Shown piece by piece: positions 1-13,905 of a DNA stretch of 64,000 nt; positions within the stretch are counted from its first letter, which is position 1; every line of letters starts with the position of its first letter. The translations under genes were made by a program, and so were the position numbers. The notes under the pieces were generated by a model. The model was not told the origin of the DNA. It did not search any database and worked only from the letters and a program-made list of their open reading frames with translations. Origin of the DNA: Acanthaster planci. Taxonomy: Eukaryota; Echinodermata; Asteroidea; Valvatida; Acanthasteridae. The DNA is taken from assembly GCF_001949145.1 (NCBI RefSeq), contig NW_019091571.1:145416-209415 (forward strand), given 5' to 3'.

Positions 1-2541
1 CGGGTTACTTTTACAAATCAAACATCTGTCGGGGTCTGCTCCGACTGCAGGTCTAATTACTGAAATCCTCGGAGATTTAACACTCTACCCATCGAAAAAT
101 TTAGCCAAAACGGGATACTGCACACTGATAAAGGCCGCTCCGACCAACATTATTGAATTCTCTCACGTGCAAGGAGATTCACTTTTCATCTCCTGCAAAG
201 TGTGCGCCATGGGTATTAATATCACCCAACTGCATTAATAATTCACGTGCATGCGCAAGTGCTGTACATGCACGGCACCAGGGGTGTAAATCCCAGGGGG
301 ATGGGGTATGTATCCACTCCCTCTACTTTTGAACGGTGAAGTGGGCTATTGGATCATCCCCCTCGCTCTTTCGTGATGAAAAAAAAGGGCGGATGTGGGG
401 GTATTATTCGATCTTTCCAACAAGCAAAATGTATTCAATTATACTGGGAAAAGCTTTTAAATGCGCCAATTTGATGGGCTGTAAGGGCGCCTAAGATTTG
501 TATTATGATCAGCGCCCCCTAGTGCCATGTGGTGTCTAGCACCGGCCCCCTTAAATTTCCACGGATGGCCATTTTCCATTTCAGTCTTCCTTCATTCAAA
601 GTCCAAAGCAAAGATTACGCAACTATACACTATAAAAAAATATAGACAGTTATCGAAAAACGAACATAAATATAGTGTATCAAAAAGGCACAACTGAAAA
701 ATCTGCCGCAAAATGTGAAGCTGACAGCAACAACAAAGGGAAAGGGGTACTGTGACAATCGGCTCTTCTTGCTGGTGGATGTGTTGAAAATTTGTATCAA
801 ACTCTCAAAAATAATCAATTTACATATTCCTTTGGCTTTGTAGGCTCGATGGGCATACACTGAATTTGGAATACTAAAAGCGGTCATTCATTTTGTAGCA
901 CCAACACATTGACATCATCGCAAGACTCGACAAAGACACTGATCCGACGAAAAACTGGTTTAATAAAGATACGTCAAAATTTCCATATCCAAAGGTTCAA
1001 GTGCGTCTTCATATGGTAGAGAGTAACTTTTACTAATTGGAGTTAAACACCTTACGAACAGTTATAACAAATCATAAAAAAGTGTTGTCTCGAACAGTGA
1101 TTAAAAAGTTTACTTGTTGGATAACAAGTAACTCATATGATTCATTAATCATGCCTCACAGATTCATTGATATCCGAGTTTTTCTGGTATTTCAATCAAA
1201 CGGCTGGTAATTCTGAGGAAACAAGTAAGATCTCTTTGATTTAATAAGATATATTGTTAAATTTTTGACAAATGGACTTCACTGGTTTTACGGTTAAACC
1301 CTGTAACTACTGCAACATCAGCCTTGACCGCACGTCGTCTCATAACGCCAACGTCTGGCCTATAGTACTGTAAAACAAATGGCAGAAGCGACCTAAACTC
1401 TCAGGAATTACGCGAACAGACACCAGTCGGTCTTCTGAAGTACGGGACACTGTCCGTGTTAAAACTAAAATCGAAACAATTACTGGAAATCAGAATGCCC
1501 GGACCGACTTGTTGAGAATGGGATCATTTGACCCGCCGTACACCTAACAGGCAAAAAAAGAACGCACAGACGTCAGCCTAAATGCCCACATAAACTTTTA
1601 ATGGCTGCAACATAAGCAGTCTTGAATGTCATCAGATATGGCCAAGAATTCTGACAGCATACCAAAAATAGCTCGCTAAGTTGATACATTGACATTTGAG
1701 ACACAAACCATACAGCCTGCACTTTGGTAACATGAAACAGCTGTCATAAGTATGGCAACTCGACGAGGCAAACACAATAGATCAAACGATATACCTGGTT
1801 CGATTGTTATCAAACAGGAAAGATACTTCGTTCTCTCTAGATATTTCTGTAGAATACTGGCCGATACAGGTTAATCCAAGGTGACGCCACTGCTGTGACG
1901 TAAACACTGCACGTGCAACCCCGACTCTAATAAGATGCTGCCTCCACTAAGATCGCGCAAGGCATGGTGGGAATCATTGATTTCCATTTTACAGAGATCA
2001 TGATGGGAACCAACATGGCGCGGCAAGATCATGGCCATGGGAACGAGGTTGCCTCACGTGCATGTCGCGTTTTTAGGGGTCAACTACCTGGCTTCATCTC
2101 CATCAGCAGAATACAGGGACCAATAGCGATTAAAATTAATGAATCGTGAAAAATTCCTGTAGGTTTATGTTAATGAAGAAATTAGCATATTATGTAGCTA
2201 CTGTCACAAATGCAATAGAAATGTTAGGTAATGAAATAGTTTGCCCTGTCCTCTTTATTAGTGAACGCAAGTTCAGTACAAACATTGCTTGTTCGTGTGA
2301 TATCTGCGCAAGATAATCGGTGATTTAGGGAGAAAACGAATGACAACACCGTGAGTGTAATAGGGCTAACCATGGAATCAGTACTGTGATTGATTAGCTA
2401 TACCCAACACGTGACACGTGTAATCAATGCCACTGGCGTAACAGTTTTAATATTCAGGATTCAAACAAATGGACCAACAAGACACGCTAAATTTAAGGAA
2501 GCTACTGGTCCAAACAATCTATTTGGATGCCATTTAAAGAA

Positions 2542-2706
2542 AGATATGGGACGGAGAGAACTCCCCACCTTTGTGTTGGTCATTTTTTGATGGGAATCTC
2601 AGGAATTCTTTACTGTCTTCTGGGAGGGATGTGTTAGGTAACAGTAGTCTAGAGTGTGTATAGGGATTGGACAGGTAAGGGGGGTACCCCTCCGTCCCAT
2701 ATCTTG
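2542..2706. repeat. Small inverted repeat
   Basis: AAGATATGGGACGGAG at the left and CTCCGTCCCATATCTT at the right are perfect complements about 130 bp apart, each followed inward by a C/G-rich run (ACTCCCC and GGGGGGTACCCC). It may be a short MITE. Confidence 0.6.
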
Positions 2707-4008
2707 CCTGGTATATCGGATAGGGACCAAGGGCGCTCTTAACAACTGAGGACAGGAAAACAACTCCGCATGAGAGCACAATACAAGCATCGCATAATGA
2801 TCAAACTGTTTAAAAATACTGAATTTTAACAGCAAATTTATGTTTTCACTATAATCAAATTCCCGGGCGGTTGAACGCACTTTCCTTCCCTGTGTCACAA
2901 TGGCTCATCAATTCATCAGGTCAACATTTCAGGGAACATAGATCGCTAACTCTGCCGCTGTCACGCCAAAGGCAAAATGCACTGGATCAGTGATATCTAC
3001 GCACTTTCCGCCAAGTACCGTAAGCCAATTTAAAACCTCAGTGACGCTCGTGAATCATCTTAGTACTCCAAAATCCCAGATATGTGATAGGGATATGCAC
3101 TGTGCAATGACACAGGCATTCACACTAAAAGATCTTTTACATATAGAAATATTACGTGAAATCATTTAACCATCTTTGTGGCTCGGAACAACTGGGCAAA
3201 AGCTACGTTCTAGTGACAACACGAAACAAGAAAACGGCTATAATAATTATAATTAGCAACAAAAATGTTTACGTGCGAAATTAAAACTATATCGTTTTCA
3301 ACGGAGAGCCCCTATCAGTCATGTTACCTGCTTCGTGCATCCATGAACAAGAAACATGAAATGAAAACACTCCTAACTAATCATGAAACACTGTGGTGTC
3401 GAAAATGAAAACTTGTCTTTGCAAGAAATTGATTGAAGTGAATGCTTTCGTATTTTTTTATGGTAATAGAATCTACTTCAGTTCAAATTTCAGCCGTGGC
3501 TACGAAACAGTGGGCCAAATTATATTGAAATTATGTTGTTCACTTTTAAACACAGACTACTGGGTGATCGAAACTATATTAAACAGAAGTAGAAACCACA
3601 CTAAAAAAAAGCTGAGCACATATGTTTTTCCCAGATATTCTCAGGCTGTTTGTAGTGGTGCAGCATCTTCACTAAACTTGAAAGTCCAAGGGACTATTAG
3701 ATAATGATATCGCTTTACCACCTTAATTTACTTCCAAGGATAGACATCCGTCATAGCGCTATTCCGACAAACATGCTTCCTGCACTGGCTGGCTCCATTC
3801 AAAGCCTGCCTGCGGTCGCGCCACATGAGCGACCTTTTAAGAGAGATAACTATCACCCGGAAGTCAAACACCCTACCGACCAAGCCAGACCCACCACGTG
3901 CTCGACATTCCGATTCAAAATGTCGCATACCAACGGTTGGCGGGGCAATGTCATTTGCTATGACCGAGGCGCGGGCAGATGGGCCGTAATGAGAAAAAAA
4001 AGGGTGGT

Positions 4009-4057
4009 AATGAGAAAAAAAATAAATGCAAAAAATAAATGCAAAAAATAAATGCAA
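4009..4057. repeat. AAATAAATGCAAA short tandem repeat
   Basis: About three copies of an ATAAATGCAAAA unit after an A-rich stretch with GTAATGAGAAAAAA twice. Simple-sequence slippage. Confidence 0.8.
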
Positions 4058-7000
4058 ATTTCTCTGTGTGCGATCAATATTGTGATTTAGTTACACCTGA
4101 CCTGGCACGTTCTATTTGGCAGTTAGAAAAACCAAGGTAAACAAAATGAAGTCCATTGATTGCGCGCCGTGAAAGCCATGTTCGTGCCAGTTTATTTCTT
4201 TCTAGGCTAGTTCATACATTGAATTATGGCGTATTGCCAAAGGCTTGAGAGCTGTGACAGAGATCATTACGTAGAATTTTAAGGGGAAAATGAACTCTTT
4301 CAGAGTTTTGAGATTGACCCAAATACACCTGTGTAGTAAACGAAGGGGTACGTGTAAGCCATGCAAATGAAGCGAACCATTTTCATGCATATCTACGTTT
4401 AACACCAAATCTTTTGTTGGCAGCGTTTGATTAAAAGGGTATTGGGGCCAAAGTCAAATATCTTCACATACCTACACTTGTTTGCCTTGTTTGAGTGACA
4501 GTATAAATGGCCCCAAAACAACGACAGCACGAATTCCCCACATCTAGTGTGGGCTACGAATTAAATCGAGGCATAAAGTACAGATGAATTTTCCCTTGTA
4601 TTCCTGTTTTTCGTCTGATGCGAAAGACACAAATGGGTAAGTAACATCTACATCTACGCTTGATATCAAAATCAATCACATCATTATATTCAACAGTTAA
4701 GCATTAAATCTGTCATATAATTTGAAAGAATTGGAAAAAAATAAAATTGTCCACCGTGTATTTTTTATTCCATATTTAAAAACAGTACTCCAAATTACAA
4801 ACAGACCTCACAAAGAAGTTAAAACACTTTTTAATACCTTAAACGCATGCCCTAAACTTAACTCCATTCATCCAGGACTTGAACATGTCAAAGGGAGACA
4901 AACAGTCGCGTAGCCCTTCCCCGTTAGCAGAGTGGCGCGGTCTGGAAAAGCCCGTACCCAAACTGCAATGCAAATTTTCAGTTCCTATTAGAAAATGTCC
5001 CAAATAAGCTAAAACGCAGCATTCCAAACAACGCTCTTTACTTCGGGTCAAAAGACATTCAGCCTCCTCCCCCATTGATTTTTTTCCATAGCCGATGAGG
5101 TTCAGCGAATTCTTCCATTAACGCCACTACCCTCAATAAAAATATTCCCTGCCACGCTACTGCATGACGAGTAAAAGGCCGCGAGGTCCTTTCTGTGATG
5201 ATTCCGTATCAACTTGAACACCTTTCGGTAAAGAACTGAGAAGAGGTGGATTACACCTGAATAGACTGGTTTCGTCGTTTAAATATCTGGATTAATTATA
5301 GAGTGACATAGACATGGCGAAACAAAGCTGGTTCGCTCTTGTCCCACCTTTATTGCAATAGTTTGCAAACAGTGTGTGATCAAAGTTTAATGTGTGGGAT
5401 TCTCCTAACTGGCTACCCAGACGACTGGTCAAGTATTTCGCTAACTTGCAATCAAGTAGGGCCTACATCAACAATCGAGAAAATGCAGAACGGATGAAAT
5501 GATTTTTTTAAATTTGTAATCTCAGATCAAATGAGTAAAATGTTTATATTTAAAGGAGGACGACGCCAACCATACATCCTGGATAATTGCGACTGTCTCC
5601 GCTACATCATTGGTTCATGCACACGGCCATGAGGATAATCTTCTTGCGCGGTCCGATGAGATCTCCCGGATGCCACGGCTTCCCCGCTACATCTTTCTGT
5701 CTCCAACAACAGCCCCACAATCCCCCTAAGATGCCCTTTCTGTCGCCGTCATCGACCTCTTTTTCTGGATACATCGACGACTGACGGTGCTAAATCCACT
5801 TCCCCCGAGGCCTGCAAGAAACGTGTCCATCGTCGATATGAAGTAGGCAATCGACAGCAACCCCTATTAATAGCAGGTGTGCTGTATAAAACTTTGAAGC
5901 ACGCCTACTCTATCCAGGTATCGGTTGATTATGAAATGCGTCAATCTACAAACCTATGCTCAATACGACAAACTAGAAACACGGCATTCGTGTACTTTAA
6001 TTATTCTTCCATTTCTTATAAAAAATCTCAATATATAACTTGTTAACGCACTAGCTAAATATGTTTTGGGTAACACAAATCGCAATATCACATACACTAA
6101 TATAAAAGAACCAAAAAATACGAAATGCCCTTACTACTATATTCGAATGTTGACTTCAACCAATAACCAGGTTATAGAGGTCTCCTTTGTAGTTACTGTC
6201 CACTGAGGTGTATAGGCTTAGCGTGGTAGTCATGTTGCAGGGCAATTCTTTTGCCCCACTGGGAAACCTCCTTTGTGCATACCCTGTAGAACAAAAGCAC
6301 TTGCCTGCAAGATGGCAGCCACACAAACCCTCAATGGTACATCTTGATAACTCAAGGTAGGTTAAGTCGAGACTCTGTGCGCTCTATGCGCTCCCAACTG
6401 TAGCCCGCGACAGGCAGTTCAAAACTTTTTGGGTACGAGGACGGTTGGAGTAAGAAACGACAGGTGTCCGAGCTTGCTTATTCGCCTAGCCTCACATTTG
6501 TATTCAGCATCTACAAAATGTGTTCACTCACAGTTACATTAACCCTTTTTTTTATTTCCCCAACTGGCTCAAGGTATTTTTGTAGTTTTTCACCTTATTG
6601 TTTCATGCCATCTTCAAAAAACGAGTACACCTTGCCAATCATTTTCTGAAACGGGGACGGCTAGTGGTGTGTTGAATATGCTCGTGTACACTCATTAAAG
6701 CAATGGGAATTCCTTATACGGACCATGTGGAGATTTGCTTTCGCATTCCAATCAAGTCTTTTTCCCTCATATATCAGTGACATAGACGAATAGAGGACAA
6801 TCCCAAGGCCGATGGCACGTCACTCAGGCACAGTCATCGGTTTTCATTATTAAGGTCTGAATTTGGATTTCAGACCGTGGATTCATTAAAGACACAGTTT
6901 ATCAAGACATGGTTTTTGACGAGTTAACCTTATGTCCGTTCTGGTGTTGGTCGGGCAATTTCCGTGAAATGCAGGCTCGAAATTCATGTGAAGGTGAACA

Positions 7001-7781
7001 CCAAAGCGGAGTGGTTGCAATGGCTGCGCGTTGTCTGAGATTGTGAGAGGCGATTGGATCTCGCAAAGTGAATTCTAACGCCATTTTCAGTGAATTGGGA
7101 AAAAACACTCAAAACTGTATTAAAAGGGTAACACAATTTCTAGAAGTTCGCAGTTCATGAACATGTTTACATGTTTTATGTTAAACGGCTATACACAGTT
7201 TCGAAATCGTAGTTCTATGTAAATTGCATGGGGGGGGCTGAGTTCTGTTTTAAATTGATGTATTTCTCAATTGAAACAATGATGAAAATGGTCATTACGA
7301 GAGTGAGAAATGTCGAGGGTTTTCTTTTCAAGGTCCTTAACTCGAAATTGGCCTAGGCGACTGCAACTCATTTGGTTTGCCTAGTCAAAAATTATGGCAT
7401 GCGTTCTCAGTAGGTGTGACGGGGTGTCAGTTGAGGGTAGTGGCGTAATTTATCAAATAGTCATGTACATCGTTTAAAAAACACATTGGCGTGATCAGTA
7501 GTGTAAAAATAAAATAAGCAGAGTTACTTGTCAAAAAGGGCAATTATAAAATGCGGACGTTTTTTACACTGGGGATGCGTACGCACCAGGCGCAGTCCAT
7601 CCCCTGGGTACGGGCCAAAAACTACTGAAGACATATAAAATGAGCGGACGCTCTCGTGCAAAACAACGCAATTAGATCCCAGTAATGCTCTGCTTCAATT
7701 AGAAGACGCTGCGCTAGCGCAGCACAGACTGCCACGTGAATTACTTCGTTCCTTTCAGGTGCAAGAAATCAATATACGGAG

Positions 7782-7920
7782 GACCTGTTTGTTTCACAAA
7801 GATCTAGATATCAATCAGATCCTAACACTGGTTCGCACCATCCATTTACGCGAGTTTCGGTGTCCGTAAACCAACGACGGATCACTAATCGTGATCCAGG
7901 TCCGTGTGAAACAAACACGG
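7782..7920. mobile_element. MITE family B, copy 1
   Basis: Short element with inverted ends GACCTGTTTGTTTCACAAAG and GTGTGAAACAAACACGG, and GATC-rich imperfect inverted repeats inside. It resembles the copies at 38066-38221 and 57861-58003. No coding capacity. Confidence 0.7.
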
Positions 7921-8889
7921 CTGGGAACTATATGTTGTGATCAAAATACGTTGATGTATACACACATGGCGACATCAACGACTGATCAGCTAAACAACGT
8001 CTGCATGGTATATGATATTATAACACACGCTAAGAAATGCCTTTTCCTTATTCAAGTGGAGTTCAATCCCGGAGCAACTTGATTCAACCCTAGCTCCATG
8101 ATGCAACCATCACTGGTCGACCAAACAGCATTCCTCCGCCAATTCAATCCGCGGGTGGCACCGCTTTTCTTGGCACATTTACTGACAGGCTGCACGTGGC
8201 GTAAGTGTGCCGCGATAACTTCCTGGCAAGGGGCAGTGGCACAAGGAATTTTAAAAGGTCGACAAATAACCCGATATCAAAATCATGTCCAACCACAGAG
8301 TAAGGATGCTCCAAGAACCAGTGACAATGGCACTTGGACCATTCAATAATTATTTGAAACAGCTGCTGTGGAGGAAACAATTTGAGGGAAGAGACGAAGA
8401 AGAACTCCAACGAAATAGGTCATGACCCGATTCAGCATATTTCTCTTTTCTTTAAAGGAAATTACACTGCAGTGCAGTTTGGACCCCAGCAGTGATGCCA
8501 AATTCGGGAACTATGGATCAGTTTATTTTGAGAAACGAGTTTATTCTGGATTAAACGACTTAAGAAGGTGACAAAAGACTGTAAGAAGTACTGCAGGACA
8601 TACTTCAAGGAATTCAGTGTTTTTAGTTGGAAAGAGTTCCACACACGGACATCACTTGAAACCCTATGCACAAACCATGAGACTAGTCAGAACAATTCTT
8701 GTTTTCAAAGAAAATGCTTTAATATTTCCCCAGCTAAAGCTGACTTTTCAAAACGTTATCATTTTCTGATGGCTTGTAAATCACTTCAAGGGCAAATAAG
8801 CAATGTCCATATATGGAACTCTTACCATTTGGTAGTTTTTTAACAGCTTTTACAAAAAAGTGTCGCGTCCAGAATTATTCGTGCCCTTA

Positions 8890-9888
8890 CTTAGTAGTCA
8901 ATGGTGGAGCCTTTGTGATCACAGTCCCAAACGGTTCTTCCCTTGGTAACAAGGTTTCTGCTGCGCATCTCCACTGGGATGTTGGCCTACTTCTCTTTTG
9001 TGTAGGTCTCAAGGTTTTTGAGGTTGGAAGGCTCCCTTAACGTCACTCAGGTCTCGAGTACCTTCCACAGATTCTTGATTGGGTTAAGGTCTGCACTTTA
9101 GCTGGGCCACTCCAAAACTTTTATATTGTTATCTGGGAACCATTTTGGCCAACATGACAGTGTTTTGCATTGTTGTCTGGTTGGAATGTCCAGTGCTGTC
9201 CAAGGCCAAGTTTGACGTTTTCCTCCAGGATCTTGATATACATGTACTGCTCCTGTTTCATGATGCCCTCCACTTTGACAAGGTTGCCAGGCCCACTGGC
9301 TGAAGAGCATCCCCGAAGCATTATGTTCCCACCACCATGCTTGACGGTTGGGACTGTGCTCCCTCGTATTGAACGCTTCGCCCTTCTCTCGCCTGAAATG
9401 AAAGCCACATCCCCATGCCCAAAGGCTCCATTTTTGTCTCATATGCCAACAGAATTGACAATCAAAAATTTAGAACTTTGTCGAGGTGAGTTTTTAAAAA
9501 AGTTATAGACCATTTTTTGTGGGCCTTGGTTGAATGAATAAACCTTTCCTTGGGCGGCGTCCATAGAGACCCCCCCCCCTAGTCTGCCTGAGTGTCTGCC
9601 TTGATGTTTTGGTCCCAGATTCACTCAGATTCTTCAGAATAGCCTTGGTAATGATTCACGGATTGCTGTTGGCTTCTGGCGATACTTTCATGCAAGACAA
9701 GGCGACACCTTTAGCTTCCAACCACGTCAGTTGAGGGTTTTTTTTTTACAGTGTGAACTGTTTCCAGTTCTTGACGATGCTCCACACTGTGGTCACGGGC
9801 ACTTGAAAATAGCTTTGTAGCATTTACCTTCCTAAAAGCGCAACCGGAAGTCTTGACTGAGCTCTTTCAGCCGAGCCTTAGCAAACAT
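8890..9888 (-). pseudogene. Tc1/mariner transposase pseudogene
   Basis: Broken Tc1-type transposase, which in working form cuts and pastes the element at TA sites. On the minus strand one reads a start at 9888 (MFAKARLKELSQDF), an HTH segment (YKAISKCLQVPVTTVWSIVKNW, in pieces), then KHGGGNIMLRGCSSASGP, WTFQPDNNAKH (the second catalytic Asp) and KVLEWPS. The invariant Gln after WPS is a stop codon, and in the DLNPIKNLW motif the third catalytic Glu is replaced by Lys. Several frameshifts and stops separate the blocks, so it cannot make active protein. Imperfect ends containing TTTACAAAAAA occur near 8850 and 9995 and may be remains of the terminal repeats. Confidence 0.9.
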
Positions 9889-9989
9889 TCTCCTGCTGAC
9901 CATTAATTGATAACGATTGTATCAGCTCCCGTAAACTTGTAAGAAATGTTCCAGAACACAACAGATGTGGGATTTTTTTTGTAAAGGCT

Positions 9990-12900
9990 TTCAGAAGTGC
10001 ACTAAACTGCTCTGTCACCAACAACAGTCTCAGTTAAGCCAGGTACACCATGAATAACTTTTACCAGGCATGAAAAATTAGAATCTTTAAATTTATCTCA
10101 GAACCACACATACTCAAGAAAGAGACTGATCCATGGTGTAACCGCAATCGTTTGACTCATATAGTTCTTTCACCATGAAAACCTTCAAGTCTTATTTCTA
10201 CTTTAATACTTATAATCTGGAACTTGATAAATGTGGGTTTGCACAAGCCAAGTAGAGGTCATCAAGTACGGCCAAAATTCTACCAGTCCAGATCAAATTC
10301 TTTAGAGAAATGAGATAACTACCACAATTTTTGGGCATGACTGTAACTATACAGGGGAGGGGTGCCATTGGTAATTTCAATCGAAGTTCCGTACCCCTGG
10401 GTACTCTTCATTTGAAAGAGCCCCCCTTCAAAATGTACGCTCGTCTCTCTCGTCAAATTTATCCCAATTACGCCACTGGATCGCAGTAGATTTTTTCTCA
10501 AAGGTAAAATAGATTCTCCTAGATCTGAACGTGATCGTCCAGCCAAAATGGCTGCTGTATTCAAAGGATATGTGCATGTCGTCAATCATGCGTTGACACA
10601 GTTTTCGACATGTCAGGAAAATGAACAGTAATCCTTGGCAACCAAATATACTGTTACACCTCGGAACGAGTTAGTGCTATACAAATTATATCCAATCCAT
10701 TTATTTATGTGCAGAAATCTTTGTAAGTAAACATGTACCTGTCAAACACTTTCCCCACAGATCAAGCATTTTCATGATTCTTGTGGATGAGTTTATTGCA
10801 CACGTATAAGATTTGTTGTCATTTTTTTTACATTGTTCCGCATGAAGGGATCTTTGTCACAGAAAATGTACTCAGGATTGGAGGTAGGCATTTATCAAAC
10901 TAACAAATTTCCCACATCTCTTCATCACTCCCCATTGCTAAATCTGAATTTTTATGCAGCCTGTTAAAGCTACATCATGTGCTACACAAGCAAAATCCAA
11001 ATGAGAACCTGTCAAAAGAAATACGCAATACATGACATCTGGCTGGTATCCTGTTTTCTGCTGAGCAAATAGTTCATTTAACGTAGCAACCCCTGGTCTT
11101 TCATCCTCATTAGAGGGGAGGAGTTAAACCTCATCCCACACGACTACCTCCCGCAAATCCCTACAATCCACTACAGACCAAGCGCTGTACCATTGCGTAA
11201 TTGGATTAATAGCATAGCTTTTTATCTGATAAGTAAAACTGATGTGGAGGGCAAGACGATTTTAAGCAGTCACCCGGCAAACTAATATTTATAGAGTGCC
11301 GTCTTCGTCGGTTTCTTGTCTCCTACCATTTCCCCAATATATATATGAGTCTGTTAGCTCACAGTACCGGAATAGTGCATTAAACAATCGGTGTCGCCTA
11401 TATATAATTTTTTTTTGCTTACTCGACGAAGGAAGAAAACAAACTTCCAAATGCCCTGTGTGTCGGGCAGCCCAGCATTAACGATCAACAAGATGGATTG
11501 CTGGATTTACGGGAGTCCACAAAGCTAGCCCTGGGGTAGTAATTCTAATCGATTCTTGATTAAAAATCGGTGTGCCAATATTTGCTTTTCGGCGGGGGGA
11601 TGTATATTGCAGATTACTGTCGGTGCACCAGCGTGGTGTCTTGATAATTTAATTTCTCATTCCATGCAAATATTGTAAAATGTCGAAGGGGAAAATTGGC
11701 AAACCTTAACCGCCAGAATACAAGAATCACTGTATAATGTTTGTGCACGGCAAACTAATCAAACATCTTAATAAACATAAAATCAAATTTATTCAATTCC
11801 GTTGTGTAGGCTTCAGAAATCTGACAAGATTTTGTTTTGGACTAAACTATTTTAACAGTCAGCTCCAAAGTTGTAAAATCGGTTTTCAACCGTATCATCG
11901 AGTACTGGCTGACAAATGATACACGAGATTTTTACGTCGTTTCACGATTGTTTTTGAACGTTTGACCAGGGGAATTTTGTGTCTCAATTATGCAACACCG
12001 CGAATGCCGAGATTGGGGCGATATTGAACGAGGCCATGCACGGAAGAACAGAATTTAGCTTGACTTGATCCATTCCAAGGTTATTCATCTTATTTCAAAA
12101 TTCCCTCGTGACTGCTGCACAAATTTTGGATCCTACAGCATCCACGATTAATTACTGAGGAAAACAACGCTAGTGACAGTATCACGATTCCTGGCAAGAA
12201 TCGGTATTCTGATCGGGAAATCGAGTGTCTGTTAAAAGACCGTAAATATTCGACCTTACATTTTAATTTTTCACTTTACACAAATGTGAGCTTTCCAATA
12301 AGACAGTGATTATAATTGAAAACTGAAATAGACCTACAAAAAGTCCCAGAACACAACTTCAGTTCCAAATTTGGCGCATGATTTTCTGTACGATTCCACG
12401 CAAAACACTTATTTTGGACAGTAATTTTGACGACCAAATAGAATGCAGTTGTTTTCTTCTTTGTTACAAGCGTGGGGAAAATGCATTACACAGATTTTTA
12501 AAGAGCAAGCACATACCCGGCCTTTGATGCACTGACCTAGGTCAGGGACCCTGAATGGCAATATTGTGACGTCTGCAATACAATACAGCGTGACGTCTGC
12601 AAAGCGAATGGCCAAATATTTGTACAAAACAAGAGCAAATGCGGTACAAGATCGTGAATGAAGCACCAAAGCATGGCAAGTCTTGGCAGAATGCTGTTTA
12701 GAACACTTTGCAACGTGAAAACATCGCTTTAACAAACAAGAAAATAATCGTATACGGTACAACGAATCAATGTTGCTCGCTGTTTCAGCGAGCTAGCCTG
12801 TTTTCAGCCAATCACAAGCTAAACCTGTGCGTTTCATGAATTCATTATGAACCTGAAACGTGTACCCTGTAAAGTTCAGCAATACCTTGCGTTGAAGGAA

Positions 12901-13784
12901 AGTGAAAAAATACTGACAAAACAGCAACCATTGCAAGCTGTTTTTTTTAACACCACTGCAACAACTACAATTCCTTCAACGCTTACAGGCGGAGTATAGT
13001 ATCATAAATTTGGGCACGATATAACTCGATCATTCCCTGGCATATATGAGCGTTTCCATTCTTTAAACTGCCACTAAAGGCATTTTATACGGGACTTTCT
13101 TGACTCTTTAATTAAAATCACATGCTGTCCACGAAGAAACCCAATTCCCTGGCTGAACTTTTCAAGGGGCATCTTGTCCGTGTGCATACTGCACGAACAG
13201 TTCTACCTCACACAATCTAGCATTACCGCCTCATTGAGTTTAAAGGATCCAAGAGGGTTGTATAAAATTTGTGCAGTTAGCGGTTAACCGGGACAAGTAA
13301 GTGAAAGGGTTGACAAATACATGTACAATGTACAGCAAGCCGACCAGGGAGTATTGAAACACCATCAGCCCATCTCTATTCAACGCCAGGGACGGCCCTC
13401 AACCAAGCTATTATCATTGTTTACAAAGCGAACTAAACGCGAATCTTATCGTCCACCACAGGGTAGTCGATTGCCCTACTCTAACCCACCTTGTCAAATA
13501 GGAATTCCTTTGTCGTGGGGTCGATAGTATTTCGTTGCGTTATATAATAAAATGAACGGAAGCCAAGTCAAAGTTTTTCCTTGAGGGTAGGCCTATGCAC
13601 AACTTTTAACACAGGTTTTTAGCGATTTAACACTGAACATTCCAGAACCCCCCCCCAGCAACTTACGTTGCTGCCAGTGACAGATATGGCTCTGTACGAT
13701 AGCTGAAACCACAATGTCAGTACCACCATTGGTGGGGGCCACTGCACAGCCAGTGATAGCTTTACCATGGTCATAATTCGTCTA
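9990..13784. other. No gene recognised
   Basis: Non-coding DNA between the Tc1 remnant and the SINE. The longest open frame (117 codons, 12409-12762 minus) has no recognisable motif and no splice support. Confidence 0.6.
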
Positions 13785-13905
13785 CGTGGTTATAAGTATA
13801 AAGTTGATCAAAGAAAATTACTGTACAGGGGTGGGATTTGAACCATCGTCCTACCACTTCTCAAACAACAGAACGGCGCTCTATCAACTGAGTGACCCCT
13901 CCCCC
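13785..13905 (-). mobile_element. tRNA-derived SINE fragment
   Basis: On the minus strand GGTCACTCAGTTGATAGAGC (box A) and GATGGTTCAAATCCCAC (box B) have tRNA spacing, followed by TACAGTAATTTTCTTTGATC. There is no complete tRNA cloverleaf or terminator at tRNA distance, so this is a SINE head rather than a tRNA gene. Confidence 0.75.

Larger units (their letters stand above)
1..7781. other. No gene recognised
   Basis: Apart from the inverted repeat at 2542-2706 and the simple repeat near 4030 there is no frame, splice-site pair or element that can be supported. Base composition is AT-rich intergenic. Confidence 0.6.

Noticed and set aside
13840-13905. tRNA gene
   Set aside because: A and B boxes exist, but no foldable acceptor stem or nearby terminator; SINE head instead.
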